Shown piece after piece: positions 45,030 to 53,460 of a stretch of 64,000 bases of DNA (the first letter of the stretch is position 1; each line of letters begins with the position of its first letter). Source of the DNA: Cellulosimicrobium funkei (GTDB lineage Bacteria > Actinomycetota > Actinomycetes > Actinomycetales > Cellulomonadaceae). The position numbers and the translations under genes are program-made. The DNA lies in NCBI RefSeq assembly GCF_004519295.1, contig NZ_SOZH01000009.1:62001-126000 (forward strand), in the 5' to 3' direction. Below the pieces are notes generated by a model. It had not been told where the DNA came from, did not search any database, and saw nothing but the letters and a program-made list of their open reading frames with translations.

Positions 45030-46313
45030 CTACCGAGCGGCGTGCTCCGCGGCCGCGAGGAGGACGCACGTCGCGACGCCGTCCATCGCGACGCGGACCT
45101 CCTCGATCGGGGGGAGAGTCGGGGCGAGGCGGAGGACCTTGTCCTCCGGGTCCTTGCCGTAGGGGAACGGGGCGCCCGCGGGCGTGAGCGCGATGCCCGC
45201 GGCCTTCGCGAGCTCGACGACGCGCGACGCGGTGCCCGGCACGACCTCGAGGCTGACGAAGTAGCCGCCCTTCGGCTCGGTCCACGACGCGACGCCCGTG
45301 CCGCCGAGGCGGTCGGCGAGGATGCTCGTCACGGCGTCGAACTTGGGGGCGATGATGTCGCGGTGCTTGCGCATGTGGGCGCGCACGCCGTCGGCGTCGC
45401 CGAAGAACAGCGCGTGCCGGAGCTGGTTGACCTTGTCCGGGCCGATGGACTGGGCGGACAGGTGCTTCTTGTACCAGGCGACGTTCCCGGGGGACGACGC
45501 GAGGAACGCGACGCCCGCGCCGGCGAACGTGATCTTCGACGTCGAGGCGTAGAGGATCACGCGGTCCGGGTGGCCGGCCTCGGCGGCGAGCGCGATCGCG
45601 TCGGCGCTGCGGACCTCGTCGTCGGTGAGGTGGTGCAGGGCGTACGCGTTGTCCCACAGGATGCGGAAGTCGGGGGCGGCGGCGGGCACGGACACGAGCG
45701 CCCGCGCGACCTCCTCCGTGACGACCGAGCCGTCGGGGTTCGCGTACGTCGGCACGACCCACATGCCCTTGATCGTCGGGTCGTCGGCGACGAGCGCGGC
45801 GACGGCCGCGGCGTCGGGGCCGTCCGCCGTCATGGGGACGGTGACCATCTCGATGCCGAGCGCCTCGCACACGGAGAAGTGACGGTCGTAGCCGGGCACG
45901 GGGCAGATCCAGCGGACCTTCTCCTCGCGGCCCCACGGGCGCTCGGACCCGGGGACGCCGAAGAGCGTCGCGTACACGAGCGTGTCGTACATGAGCGTGA
46001 GGCTCGCGTTACCGCCCGCGAGGAGCTGCTCGACGGGCACGCCGAGCAGCTCGGCGAAGATGCGCCGGAGCTGGGGCAGCCCGTCGAGGCCGCCGTAGTT
46101 GCGCACGTCCGTGCCGTCGGCGTCCGTGTGCACGCCCTCGCCCGGGAGCGCGAGCAGGGCCTCGGAGAGGTCGAGCTGCTCGGCCGAGGGCTTGCCCCGC
46201 GTGAGGTCGAGCTTCAGCCCCAGCGCCTGCAGGTCGGCGTACGCGCGACGCAGGTCGTCGAGGGACGACGCGAGGGTGGTGGTACCGGGTGCGGTGGGCT
46301 CGGGCGTGGTCAC
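45030..46313 (-). CDS. PLP-dependent aminotransferase (class I, PF12897-type)
   Basis: A 427-residue fold-type I aminotransferase of the aspartate/alanine-like PF12897 group. LTRGKPSAEQLDLSEALLAL near the start, the aromatic-rich NYGGLDG segment, VPTYANPDGSV, and the PLP-lysine in YASTSKITFAGAG (about 265) are visible. The GTG at 46313 lies 7 nt after TAGAGT (complement of 46321-46326), so it may be transcribed from its own leaderless promoter although it starts only 10 bp after rocD. The amino-group donor is not known. Confidence 0.88.
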   Translation of the reverse strand: MTTPEPTAPGTTTLASSLDDLRRAYADLQALGLKLDLTRGKPSAEQLDLSEALLALPGEGVHTDADGTDVRNYGGLDGLPQLRRIFAELLGVPVEQLLAGGNASLTLMYDTLVYATLFGVPGSERPWGREEKVRWICPVPGYDRHFSVCEALGIEMVTVPMTADGPDAAAVAALVADDPTIKGMWVVPTYANPDGSVVTEEVARALVSVPAAAPDFRILWDNAYALHHLTDDEVRSADAIALAAEAGHPDRVILYASTSKITFAGAGVAFLASSPGNVAWYKKHLSAQSIGPDKVNQLRHALFFGDADGVRAHMRKHRDIIAPKFDAVTSILADRLGGTGVASWTEPKGGYFVSLEVVPGTASRVVELAKAAGIALTPAGAPFPYGKDPEDKVLRLAPTLPPIEEVRVAMDGVATCVLLAAAEHAAR

Positions 46314-46323
46314 CCTCCGGACT

Positions 46324-47628
46324 CTACCGACCCCGCGCAAGGTCCGTCAGGGCGTCCTCCAGGGCGGACAGCCCGGTCTCGAGGTCCTCTGCCGCGATGG
46401 TGAGCGGGGGAGCGAGGCGGATGGTCGAGCCGCGCGTGTCCTTGGCGAGGACGCCGCGCGCGAGCAGCGCCTCGCACAGGTCGCGGCCCGTCCCGCGCGC
46501 CGGGTCGAGGTCGAGGCCCGCCCACAGGCCGAGGCCGCGGACGCCGTCGAGCAGGCCCGCGTCGACGAGCCCGGTGAGCCGGTCCTGGAACCCGGCGCCG
46601 AGCTCGCGCGCGCGTCGCTGCGGCTCGCCCGTGCGCAGCAGCTCGACGACCGCGAGCCCGACCGCGCACGCGAGCGGGTGGCCGCCGAACGTGCTGCCGT
46701 GCGTCCCGGGCGTGAGCACCTCGAGCACGTCGCGCCGCCCGACGACGGCCGAGACCGGCACGATCCCACCGCCGAGCGCCTTGCCGAGGGTCACGAGGTC
46801 GGGCCGCACGCCCCACGTCTCGGTCGCGAGCGTCGCCCCGGCGCGCCCGAGGCCGGACTGGATCTCGTCGGCCACGAGGAGCACGTCCCGCGCGGTCGTG
46901 ATCGCGCGCAGGCGCGGCCAGTAGTCGTCGGGCGGCACGACGACGCCCGACTCGCCCTGCACCGGCTCCAGGAGCACGGCGACGGTCGTGTCGTCGATCG
47001 CGGCGGCGACCGCGTCGGCGTCGCCGTACGGCACGAGGCGGAACCCCGGCGTGTACGGGTCGAACCCGCGCCGGGCGTCGGGGTCGTCGGAGAACGACAC
47101 GATCGTCGTCGTGCGGCCGTGGAAGTTCCCGGAGCCGACGACGACCGTCGCCTCGCCCGGGGGCACGCCCTTGACGTCGTAGCCCCACTTGCGCGCCGTC
47201 TTGATCGCGGTCTCGACGGCCTCCGCGCCCGTGTTCATCGGGAGGACGAGGGAGTCGGCCCCGCCCGTGGTGAGCGGCCCGACGAGCGCCGCGAGCGCCT
47301 CGGCGAACGGGTGCAGGAGGTCGTGGTCGAACGCGCGCGACGTGAGCGTGACGCGGCCGAGCTGGCGTGTGGCGGCGTCGACGAGCGCGGGGTGCCGGTG
47401 CCCGAAGTTGAGCGCCGAGTACCCCGCGAGGAGGTCGAGGTAGCGGCGACCGGTCACGTCGGTGACCCACGACCCCTCGGCGCGCGCGACCGTGACGGGC
47501 AGCGGGTGGTAGTTGTGCGCGAGCGCGCCGCCGCCGCTGCCGTCAGCGGGCCGGTCGCCGTCGAGCGGGCCGGTGGCGCTGCTCGCGCCCGTGCCGCCGT
47601 CCGACGCGCGGACCTCCTGGGCGGTCAC
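46324..47628 (-). CDS. rocD: Ornithine-oxo-acid aminotransferase
   Basis: A 434-residue PLP enzyme of arginine/ornithine catabolism that turns ornithine into glutamate-semialdehyde. GYSALNFGHRHP, MNTGAEAVETAIKTARKWGY, LVADEIQSGLGR and the PLP-lysine TLGKALGGG all match RocD. The first 35 residues are a Gly/Ala/Asp-rich extension not usual in the family. The GTG overlaps the ddaH stop (GTGA), so the genes are coupled. Confidence 0.95.
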   Translation of the reverse strand: MTAQEVRASDGGTGASSATGPLDGDRPADGSGGGALAHNYHPLPVTVARAEGSWVTDVTGRRYLDLLAGYSALNFGHRHPALVDAATRQLGRVTLTSRAFDHDLLHPFAEALAALVGPLTTGGADSLVLPMNTGAEAVETAIKTARKWGYDVKGVPPGEATVVVGSGNFHGRTTTIVSFSDDPDARRGFDPYTPGFRLVPYGDADAVAAAIDDTTVAVLLEPVQGESGVVVPPDDYWPRLRAITTARDVLLVADEIQSGLGRAGATLATETWGVRPDLVTLGKALGGGIVPVSAVVGRRDVLEVLTPGTHGSTFGGHPLACAVGLAVVELLRTGEPQRRARELGAGFQDRLTGLVDAGLLDGVRGLGLWAGLDLDPARGTGRDLCEALLARGVLAKDTRGSTIRLAPPLTIAAEDLETGLSALEDALTDLARGR

Positions 47629-48554
47629 GACGCGCTCCCGGTCGGCGCCGGGGCGGGGACGGCGGGCTCGCGGATCTCGAGCGTGCAGCACTTGGCCCCG
47701 CCGCCGCCGCGGAGCAGCTCCGACGTGTCCGCCGCGACCGTCTCGTAGCCGCGCTCGCGGAGCGCCGCGGCGAGCCGGCCCGCGCGCGGCGAGTGCACGA
47801 CGTGCGTCCCGTCGCTCACCGCGTTGAGGCCGAGCACGGCGGCGTCCTCCTCGGTCGCGAGGAGCGCGTCGGGGTAGCGCTCGCGCAGCACCTCCTGCGC
47901 GGCGGGGGAGAACGCGGCGGGCAGGTAGGCGACGTCGACGGCCGGCGGGCCGGTGAGCGCGGGGTGGGTGGTGTCGTCGGGGTGCGCGGCGTGGCTGGCC
48001 CCGCGGGTGCCGACGGTGCCCTCGTTGCCGCGCAGCACGGTGAGCGCCGTGTCCAGGTGGTAGAACCGCGGGTCCACGAGCTCGAGCGTCACGACCTCCC
48101 GCCCCCACAGGGCCGCGGCCTCGGCGTGCGCGGCGCGCTCGGTGCGGAAGCCGGTGCCGGCGAGCACGACGTCGCCGGCCAGCAGCAGGTCGCCCTCGCC
48201 CTCGTTGACGTGCTCCGCCAGGTGGGTGACGTACCCGTGGTCGGCGAACCACTTGAGGTAGGCGGGTCCCTCGGGCCCGCGCTCGGGGTGGGCGAAGCGC
48301 GCGGAGTAGACGAGGCCGTCGACGACGGTCGCGCCGTTGGCCGCGTAGACCATGTCCGGCAGGCCGGGGACGGGGTCGATCGTCTCGACGGTGTGGCCGA
48401 GGTCGCGGAAGGTGTCGCGCAGGCGTTCCCACTGCGCGACCGCGAGCGCGGTGTCGACCGGTGTGCGCCGGTCCATCCAGGGGTTGATCTCGTAGCTGAC
48501 GGTGAAGTACGTCGGCCGGCACATCAGGTAGTGCCGGGGCTGGCCTGGGCGCAT
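47625..48554 (-). CDS. ddaH: Dimethylargininase / arginine-deiminase-like hydrolase
   Basis: A 309-residue amidinotransferase-superfamily enzyme that releases citrulline from (dimethyl)arginine. MCRPTYFTVSYEINPWMD is diagnostic at the N-terminus. GEGDLLLAG, the catalytic His segment FYHLDTALTVL, and the catalytic Cys in GGGAKCCTLE near the C-terminus are present. GAGGAGG precedes the ATG. It heads the ddaH-rocD operon and is divergent from the PadR gene. Confidence 0.92.
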   Translation of the reverse strand: MRPGQPRHYLMCRPTYFTVSYEINPWMDRRTPVDTALAVAQWERLRDTFRDLGHTVETIDPVPGLPDMVYAANGATVVDGLVYSARFAHPERGPEGPAYLKWFADHGYVTHLAEHVNEGEGDLLLAGDVVLAGTGFRTERAAHAEAAALWGREVVTLELVDPRFYHLDTALTVLRGNEGTVGTRGASHAAHPDDTTHPALTGPPAVDVAYLPAAFSPAAQEVLRERYPDALLATEEDAAVLGLNAVSDGTHVVHSPRAGRLAAALRERGYETVAADTSELLRGGGGAKCCTLEIREPAVPAPAPTGSAS

Positions 48555-48724
48555 CGCCGCCTCCTCGCGGGAGCCGGGCCGCCGGGGTGGTGCGGCCCGG
48601 GTGGGTGCCGGACGGGGGATGCGTCCGGTGCTGCTGGTGGGCTGCCGGTTGGCTGCTGGAAGTCAGCGTACGTCCGTGAGGTGTGCGCGTCCTGGGACGG
48701 CGCGCGAGCGACGAGGGTGTTGAC

Positions 48725-48760
48725 AGCGATATTCTATCGATATATCGTTACCGTATCGCT
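48725..48760. promoter_or_regulatory. AT-rich nested palindrome upstream of padR
   Basis: AGCGATA (48725-48731) and TATCGCT (48754-48760) form an outer inverted repeat, and CGATATATCG (48738-48747) an inner one, with exactly the same centre. In a genome this GC-rich the AT island stands out. It lies in the 309-bp gap between ddaH and padR and is the best operator candidate for PadR. Apart from it I see no gene in 48555-48863. Confidence 0.7.
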
Positions 48761-48863
48761 GAGCCCGAGACGCCGCTCGCGACGACCGCGCGGCCGGACC
48801 GGCCCGCCACGCTCCGCGGACCACCCGGAGCCCTCGAACATCCACGTACAGGAGACACCTCTC

Positions 48864-49784
48864 ATGCACCACGCACACCAGCACCGGGGCAGGACCCCGG
48901 ACGACGTCCAGAACATGTCCCAGCCGTTCGGCGAGCGACCCGGGCCGCGCCCGGACCGCCGTCGTCGTGACGGCTTCCCGCCCGTGCCCGACGACGCGGC
49001 CTGGTTCCGCGGCGACGGCCCCCGTGGCCGCGGCGGAGCCCGTCGCGGTGGGGGACGCGGGTTCGGCGGACCGGCCGACGGCGGCCGGGGCTTCGGCCCC
49101 GGCGGTCCGGCCGACGACCGTCGCGGGTTCGGCCCGGGAGGCCCCGGGTTCGGCCCGGGCGGGCCCGGCTTCGGTCCCGGTCACGGCGGTCGTCGGCACG
49201 GGGGCCGCGGTCGCGGCCCCGGGCGCGCCGGCCGCGGCGACGTCCGCGCCGCCGTCCTGCTGCTCCTCGCCGAGCAGCCCATGCACGGGTACCAGGTCAT
49301 CCAGGAGATCGCGGAGCGCAGCGAGGGCCAGTGGCGCCCGAGCCCGGGCGCGGTCTACCCGGCCCTGAACCTGCTCCAGGACGAGGGGCTCGTCGAGCTC
49401 TCGGCCGACGGCGGGCGCCGCCTCGCGACGCTCACCGAGGCGGGCACCGCGTACGTCGCGGAGCACGCCGACGAGCTGGGCGACCCGTTCGCCGACGCCG
49501 CCGGTCGCGGCGGCCGCCCGCGGCGCGAGCTGCGCGCAGGCGTCGAGGCCGTGGCCGCGGCGGTCCACCAGGTCGCCCGCACCGGCACCGACGAGCAGAC
49601 GACGGCGGCCGCGGAGCTCCTCGAGCGCACGCGTCGCGAGCTCTACCTGATCCTCGCCGGCCCGGCCGTCCCCGACGCCTCGCCCGGCACGGCGCCGGGT
49701 GCCCCGACGACCGCCGCGGGCGACCGTGCGCCGTCGGGCAGCCCGGTGGAGGACGCCCCGGTGGAGGACGGGCCGACGGCCTGA
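48864..49784 (+). CDS. PadR-family regulator with Gly/Arg-rich N-terminal region
   Basis: A 306-residue regulator. The first 125 residues are low complexity: His-rich start, then RGGARRGGG and repeated GFGPGG units. The PadR winged helix follows (about 128-205: MHGYQVIQEIAERS, PSPGAVYPALNLLQDEGLVE). The C-terminus is a helix plus a Pro/Ala/Asp tail. PadR proteins repress their own gene and often an exporter; here no target is adjacent. GGAGA precedes the ATG. A later ATG (48915) would drop only 17 residues. Confidence 0.88.
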   Translation: MHHAHQHRGRTPDDVQNMSQPFGERPGPRPDRRRRDGFPPVPDDAAWFRGDGPRGRGGARRGGGRGFGGPADGGRGFGPGGPADDRRGFGPGGPGFGPGGPGFGPGHGGRRHGGRGRGPGRAGRGDVRAAVLLLLAEQPMHGYQVIQEIAERSEGQWRPSPGAVYPALNLLQDEGLVELSADGGRRLATLTEAGTAYVAEHADELGDPFADAAGRGGRPRRELRAGVEAVAAAVHQVARTGTDEQTTAAAELLERTRRELYLILAGPAVPDASPGTAPGAPTTAAGDRAPSGSPVEDAPVEDGPTA

Positions 49785-49892
49785 ACCCACCACCCCGGCC
49801 CCGGGGTCGCGCGGTACCGACTGTTCGGTCCCGTGGGGCCCCGGTTCCGTCGCGTCCGCGGGGCGCTGCCCGTCCGTCGGGCCGCTCGTGCG

Positions 49893-50384
49893 CTACCTGC
49901 GGGCACGCAGGCGCGCGTCGAGGCGGCGCAGCGACACGTGCATCATGACGCGCAGCGCGACCCCGACGAGGGGCGCCGTGATCCCGCGGGGGACGGGACC
50001 GGCGAGGTACGCCTCCTCCCACCACACGACCCGGCAGCGGCCCGTGCCGAGCGGCACGACCTCGAAGCCGGCGTCGCCGAGCAGCGCCGGGCCCAGCTTG
50101 CGGATCCGCGTGCTGCCCGGGCGGCCCGCCGCCACGGACGGGCGGTCGAGCGACTCGACGACCATGCGGTCCGGGAAGCCGCGGCCCGTGCGTCGGACGA
50201 GCGGGCCGCTCACCATGGTGAACCGGTCGCCCACCTCGGGGCCCCGGCCCGCCGGGGTCGTCATCACGGTGAGCGGGATGAACCGCGGGTGGGTCCGCGG
50301 GTCCGCGACCCACGCGAACGCTACGGAGGCGTCGACGTCGAGCTCGCGCGCGACGGCGACGCGCCGCACGCCCCGGGTCGTCAC
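49893..50384 (-). CDS. SRPBCC-family (START-like) lipid/ligand-binding protein
   Basis: A 163-residue protein with the SRPBCC/polyketide-cyclase fold: a beta strand ending ELDVDAS, VAFAWVADPRTHPRF, then strands and a long C-terminal helix (VGVALRVMMHVSLRRLDARL). The ligand is unknown. The GTG start overlaps the EcsC-family stop (GTGA), so the two are coupled. Confidence 0.75.
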   Translation of the reverse strand: MTTRGVRRVAVARELDVDASVAFAWVADPRTHPRFIPLTVMTTPAGRGPEVGDRFTMVSGPLVRRTGRGFPDRMVVESLDRPSVAAGRPGSTRIRKLGPALLGDAGFEVVPLGTGRCRVVWWEEAYLAGPVPRGITAPLVGVALRVMMHVSLRRLDARLRARR

Positions 50385-51298
50385 TCGGCGTCGCGGGCGG
50401 GGGAGCGGTCGCGCCGCCCCCGTCCCGGCAGCAGCCGACGACGGCGGCGCGGCTCCGCGTCCTCGGGGACGGGGACGAGCCGCGGCGGCGCGTCCTGCAC
50501 GGGCGACTCCACGACCTCGAGGAGCCGGCCGAACACCGGCGGCGGCGGCCCGAACGCGCGCCGTGACTGGGCGATCACGCCGTGCCCGAGCGCCCGCGCC
50601 CCCGCCACGCCCACGACGGCGCCGACGCCGAACGGCACGAGCCGGCCGAGCGCGAGGCCGGACTGCTTCGCGAGCTGGGTGCGCAGGAACCGGTTGCCGA
50701 GCGCCTTGTTGACCTTGACGAGCGTCCCGGCGGGCATGCTCGTCAGGAGCACCTTGCCCCACGCGAGGCCCGACCCCTGGGTCGCGCGCTCGACGTCGCG
50801 CGCGCCCTTCTCGCCGAGAACGGTCGCGAGCAGGAGCGCCCGACGGCGGCCCACGTCGTCCACCGCGATGCCGTGCACGTCCGCCACCGCGAGCGCGAAC
50901 GCCGCCGAGGACGCGAAGAACGTCGCGACGTCGCTCGACGTCAGCGCGATCCCCACGCCCGTCCCGACCGCGGGGAAGGCGGCCGCCGCGCCGACGGCGC
51001 CGCCCGCCGTCTGGATGACGAGCAGGTACTCGCGCTCGAGGATCCGGACGATCTGCGCGGGGCTGGCCTCGGGGTTGCGACGGCGCACCGAGTCGACGTG
51101 CGCCCGGATGACGTGCGACGGGATCGTCACCGCCTTGTCGAGCGCGGCGTCGAGCAGCGGCGTCGGCCGGTAGGCGGACCACTCGACCGCGTCCTGCGTC
51201 GAGAGGTCCCTGCGCCCGGCGTCCGGGGGCGGGGTCCCGTACTCGGGCACGCCGCCGCGCGGCACGGGGCTTCTCGAGGGGTCCTGCTGGTACGCCAT
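50381..51298 (-). CDS. EcsC-family protein
   Basis: A 305-residue membrane-associated protein related to the EcsC family, named for the third gene of a Bacillus ABC-transporter operon; function is unresolved. Two Ala/Gly-rich hydrophobic stretches (about 105-150 and 222-245) could insert in the membrane. The C-terminus is Pro/Arg-rich. GGGAGG precedes the ATG at 51298. Coupled to the SRPBCC gene. Confidence 0.75.
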   Translation of the reverse strand: MAYQQDPSRSPVPRGGVPEYGTPPPDAGRRDLSTQDAVEWSAYRPTPLLDAALDKAVTIPSHVIRAHVDSVRRRNPEASPAQIVRILEREYLLVIQTAGGAVGAAAAFPAVGTGVGIALTSSDVATFFASSAAFALAVADVHGIAVDDVGRRRALLLATVLGEKGARDVERATQGSGLAWGKVLLTSMPAGTLVKVNKALGNRFLRTQLAKQSGLALGRLVPFGVGAVVGVAGARALGHGVIAQSRRAFGPPPPVFGRLLEVVESPVQDAPPRLVPVPEDAEPRRRRRLLPGRGRRDRSPARDAE

Positions 51299-51320
51299 GG
51301 CGCCTCCCGTCATCCCGCGG

Positions 51321-51839
51321 TCAGTCCTGGGTCTCGACCTCGCGGCCGGCACCCTCCGGCTGGAACAGGTACTCGACCTCGGCGCCGGCCTTGACCGTCC
51401 GTCCTACCGTGCACGCCTTGTCGATCGCTCGCGCGGCGACGGTGACGAGCCGGTCGCGCGCGTCGTCGTCGAGCGACGTGAGGTCGATGTCGTACGTGCC
51501 CGTGATCTTCGGGTACCGCTCCTCCTCGAGGAGCTTGTCGCCCTGGACGTGGATCGTCACGGCGTAGTCGTCGCCGAGGCGGCGGGCGAACGTGCGGTCC
51601 GTGCTCATGCCCGCGCACGCCGCGAGCGCGATCTTCAGCAGCTCGCCGGGCGTGAACACCGCACCCTCGCTCGCCGGGCCGATCGAGACCTCGGCGCCGC
51701 GCGCCGACCGGCCCGTGTACGTGCGGGTACCCGTGCGCTCGACCCACAGCGCGTCGGCCGGGGCGGGCGACGGCGCGGGGACGTCGTGCGCGGCCTCGTC
51801 GGCGGCGCTCAGGGTGTTCTCGGCAGGCTGCGTCGTCAT
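51321..51839 (-). CDS. OsmC-family peroxidase-like protein
   Basis: A 172-residue OsmC/Ohr-fold protein. The first Cys lies in [11 protein letters not shown] (near 85) and the second in [10 protein letters not shown] (near 148), the redox pair used to reduce organic peroxides. The N-terminal 35 residues are an Ala/Pro-rich lead. It lies 22 bp upstream of the EcsC-family gene on the same strand and may be cotranscribed. Confidence 0.88.
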   Translation of the reverse strand: MTTQPAENTLSAADEAAHDVPAPSPAPADALWVERTGTRTYTGRSARGAEVSIGPASEGAVFTPGELLKIALAACAGMSTDRTFARRLGDDYAVTIHVQGDKLLEEERYPKITGTYDIDLTSLDDDARDRLVTVAARAIDKACTVGRTVKAGAEVEYLFQPEGAGREVETQD

Positions 51840-51978
51840 GCGTGAATCCTCGCACTCGTCGGGTCGCGGCGTCGGGGCGTCCGCCCTCCGGGGAACGTGC
51901 GGCGGCCGCGCGCGATTCCCGGAGAGCGTGCCGAGCGTCACCGGCTGCCGGGCCGGAGCGGTGCCTAGACTGGCGGGC

Positions 51979-52854
51979 GTGGCCCTCGACGCAACCGACG
52001 TTCCGACCGCACCCGTGCGCACCGCCGAGCCCGCGCCGTCGGGCAGCGCGCCCGGGCCCGTGCCCACCCCGTACGAGGACCTCCTGCGCGACGTCCTGGC
52101 GCACGGGACGCCCAAGGGCGACCGCACGGGGACGGGCACGCGCAGCGTGTTCGGCCGCCAGCTCCGCTTCGACCTGTCGCAGGGCTTCCCCCTGATCACG
52201 ACGAAGCGCGTGCACCTCAAGTCCGTCGCGTACGAGCTGCTGTGGTTCCTGCGCGGCGACTCGAACGTGCGCTGGCTCCAGGAGCGCGGCGTGCGCATCT
52301 GGGACGAGTGGGCCGACGCCGACGGGGAGCTCGGCCCCGTCTACGGCGTGCAGTGGCGCTCGTGGCCGACGCCGGACGGCCGCCACGTCGACCAGGTCGC
52401 GCAGGTGATCGAGCAGATCAAGGCGAACCCCGACTCGCGGCGGCACATCGTCTCCGCGTGGAACGTCGGGGAGATCGAGGACATGGCGCTGCCGCCGTGC
52501 CACGCGTTCTTCCAGTTCTACGTGGCCGACGGGAAGCTGTCGTGCCAGCTCTACCAGCGCTCGGCGGACCTCTTCCTCGGGGTCCCGTTCAACATCGCGT
52601 CGTACGCGCTGCTCGTCCACATGGTCGCCGCGCAGACCGGCCTCGAGGTCGGCGACTTCGTGTGGACCGGCGGCGACGTGCACATCTACGACAACCACGT
52701 CGAGCAGGTGCGCGAGCAGCTCACGCGCGAGCCGTACCCGTACCCGACGCTGCGCCTCGCGCCCCGCGACTCGATCGACGCCTACGAGTACGAGGACATC
52801 GAGGTCGTCGGGTACCAGCACCACCCGACGATCAAGGCACCGATCGCGGTCTGA
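51979..52854 (+). CDS. thyA: Thymidylate synthase
   Basis: A 291-residue enzyme that methylates dUMP with methylene-tetrahydrofolate. The catalytic Cys174 is in [31 protein letters not shown] and GDVHIYDNH are intact. A 27-residue Pro/Ala-rich lead precedes the conserved start [10 protein letters not shown]. The GTG lies 7 nt after TAGACT (51966-51971), a leaderless start. folA overlaps its stop (TGATG), giving the thyA-folA operon that regenerates the folate consumed here. Confidence 0.97.
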   Translation: MALDATDVPTAPVRTAEPAPSGSAPGPVPTPYEDLLRDVLAHGTPKGDRTGTGTRSVFGRQLRFDLSQGFPLITTKRVHLKSVAYELLWFLRGDSNVRWLQERGVRIWDEWADADGELGPVYGVQWRSWPTPDGRHVDQVAQVIEQIKANPDSRRHIVSAWNVGEIEDMALPPCHAFFQFYVADGKLSCQLYQRSADLFLGVPFNIASYALLVHMVAAQTGLEVGDFVWTGGDVHIYDNHVEQVREQLTREPYPYPTLRLAPRDSIDAYEYEDIEVVGYQHHPTIKAPIAV

Positions 52855-53402
52855 TGCTCGGACTGATCTGGGCCCAGGCGCGCGACGCCGCCGGGCGGCC
52901 CGTCATCGGCGCGGGCGGCACCATGCCGTGGCACCTGCCCGAGGACCTCGCGCACTTCCGGCGCGTCACGTCGGGCCACCCCGTGGTCATGGGCCGCCGC
53001 ACGTGGGACTCGCTCCCGCCGCGGTTCCGGCCCCTGCCGGGGCGCCTCAACGTCGTCGTCACGCGCCAGGAGGCGTGGGTGCCCGACGGCGGCCGCCCCG
53101 CCGACGACGGCGGCGCGCCCGTGCGCGTGGCCGGGTCGGTCGACGCGGCGCTCGCGGCCGCGCGCACCGCGGCCCGGACCAGCGGCTCCGACGAGGTGTG
53201 GGTCATGGGCGGCGCCCAGCTCTACGCCGCGACCGTCGCCGAGGCGGACCGGTGCGTGGTCACCGAGATCGACACCGTCGTCGACGGCGACACGTTCGCC
53301 CCCGAGGTCCCCGCCGGGTGGTCCGTGCACGCGGGTGACTGGGCGACGTCGTCCACCGGACTGCGCTACCGCGTCGTCACCCACGCCCGCCCCCCTCGCT
53401 GA
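52854..53402 (+). CDS. folA: Dihydrofolate reductase
   Basis: A 182-residue NADPH-dependent enzyme. GGTMPWHLPEDLAHF carries the substrate-binding acid, and PVVMGRRTWDSLP and VWVMGGAQLYA carry the NADPH-binding loops. An insertion of about 15 residues (WVPDGGRPADDGGAP) follows the third strand. It is translationally coupled to thyA. Confidence 0.96.
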   Translation: MLGLIWAQARDAAGRPVIGAGGTMPWHLPEDLAHFRRVTSGHPVVMGRRTWDSLPPRFRPLPGRLNVVVTRQEAWVPDGGRPADDGGAPVRVAGSVDAALAAARTAARTSGSDEVWVMGGAQLYAATVAEADRCVVTEIDTVVDGDTFAPEVPAGWSVHAGDWATSSTGLRYRVVTHARPPR

Positions 53403-53453
53403 GTGCGTGAATCCGTCGCGCTCGCCCGGTCGGAGCGCGACCAGATCACGCAC
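53403..53453. terminator. Bidirectional terminator between folA and the nucleoside hydrolase
   Basis: Nested arms GTGCGTGA/TCACGCAC and GTCGCGCTC/GAGCGCGAC form a near-perfect hairpin between convergent stops. Confidence 0.8.
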
Positions 53454-53460
53454 CCAGCGG

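Noticed and set aside
48725-48760. The AT-rich palindrome as a replication origin or DnaA-box cluster.
   Set aside because: No TTATCCACA-type boxes, no dnaA/dnaN genes, and the site is short and lies before a regulator gene.
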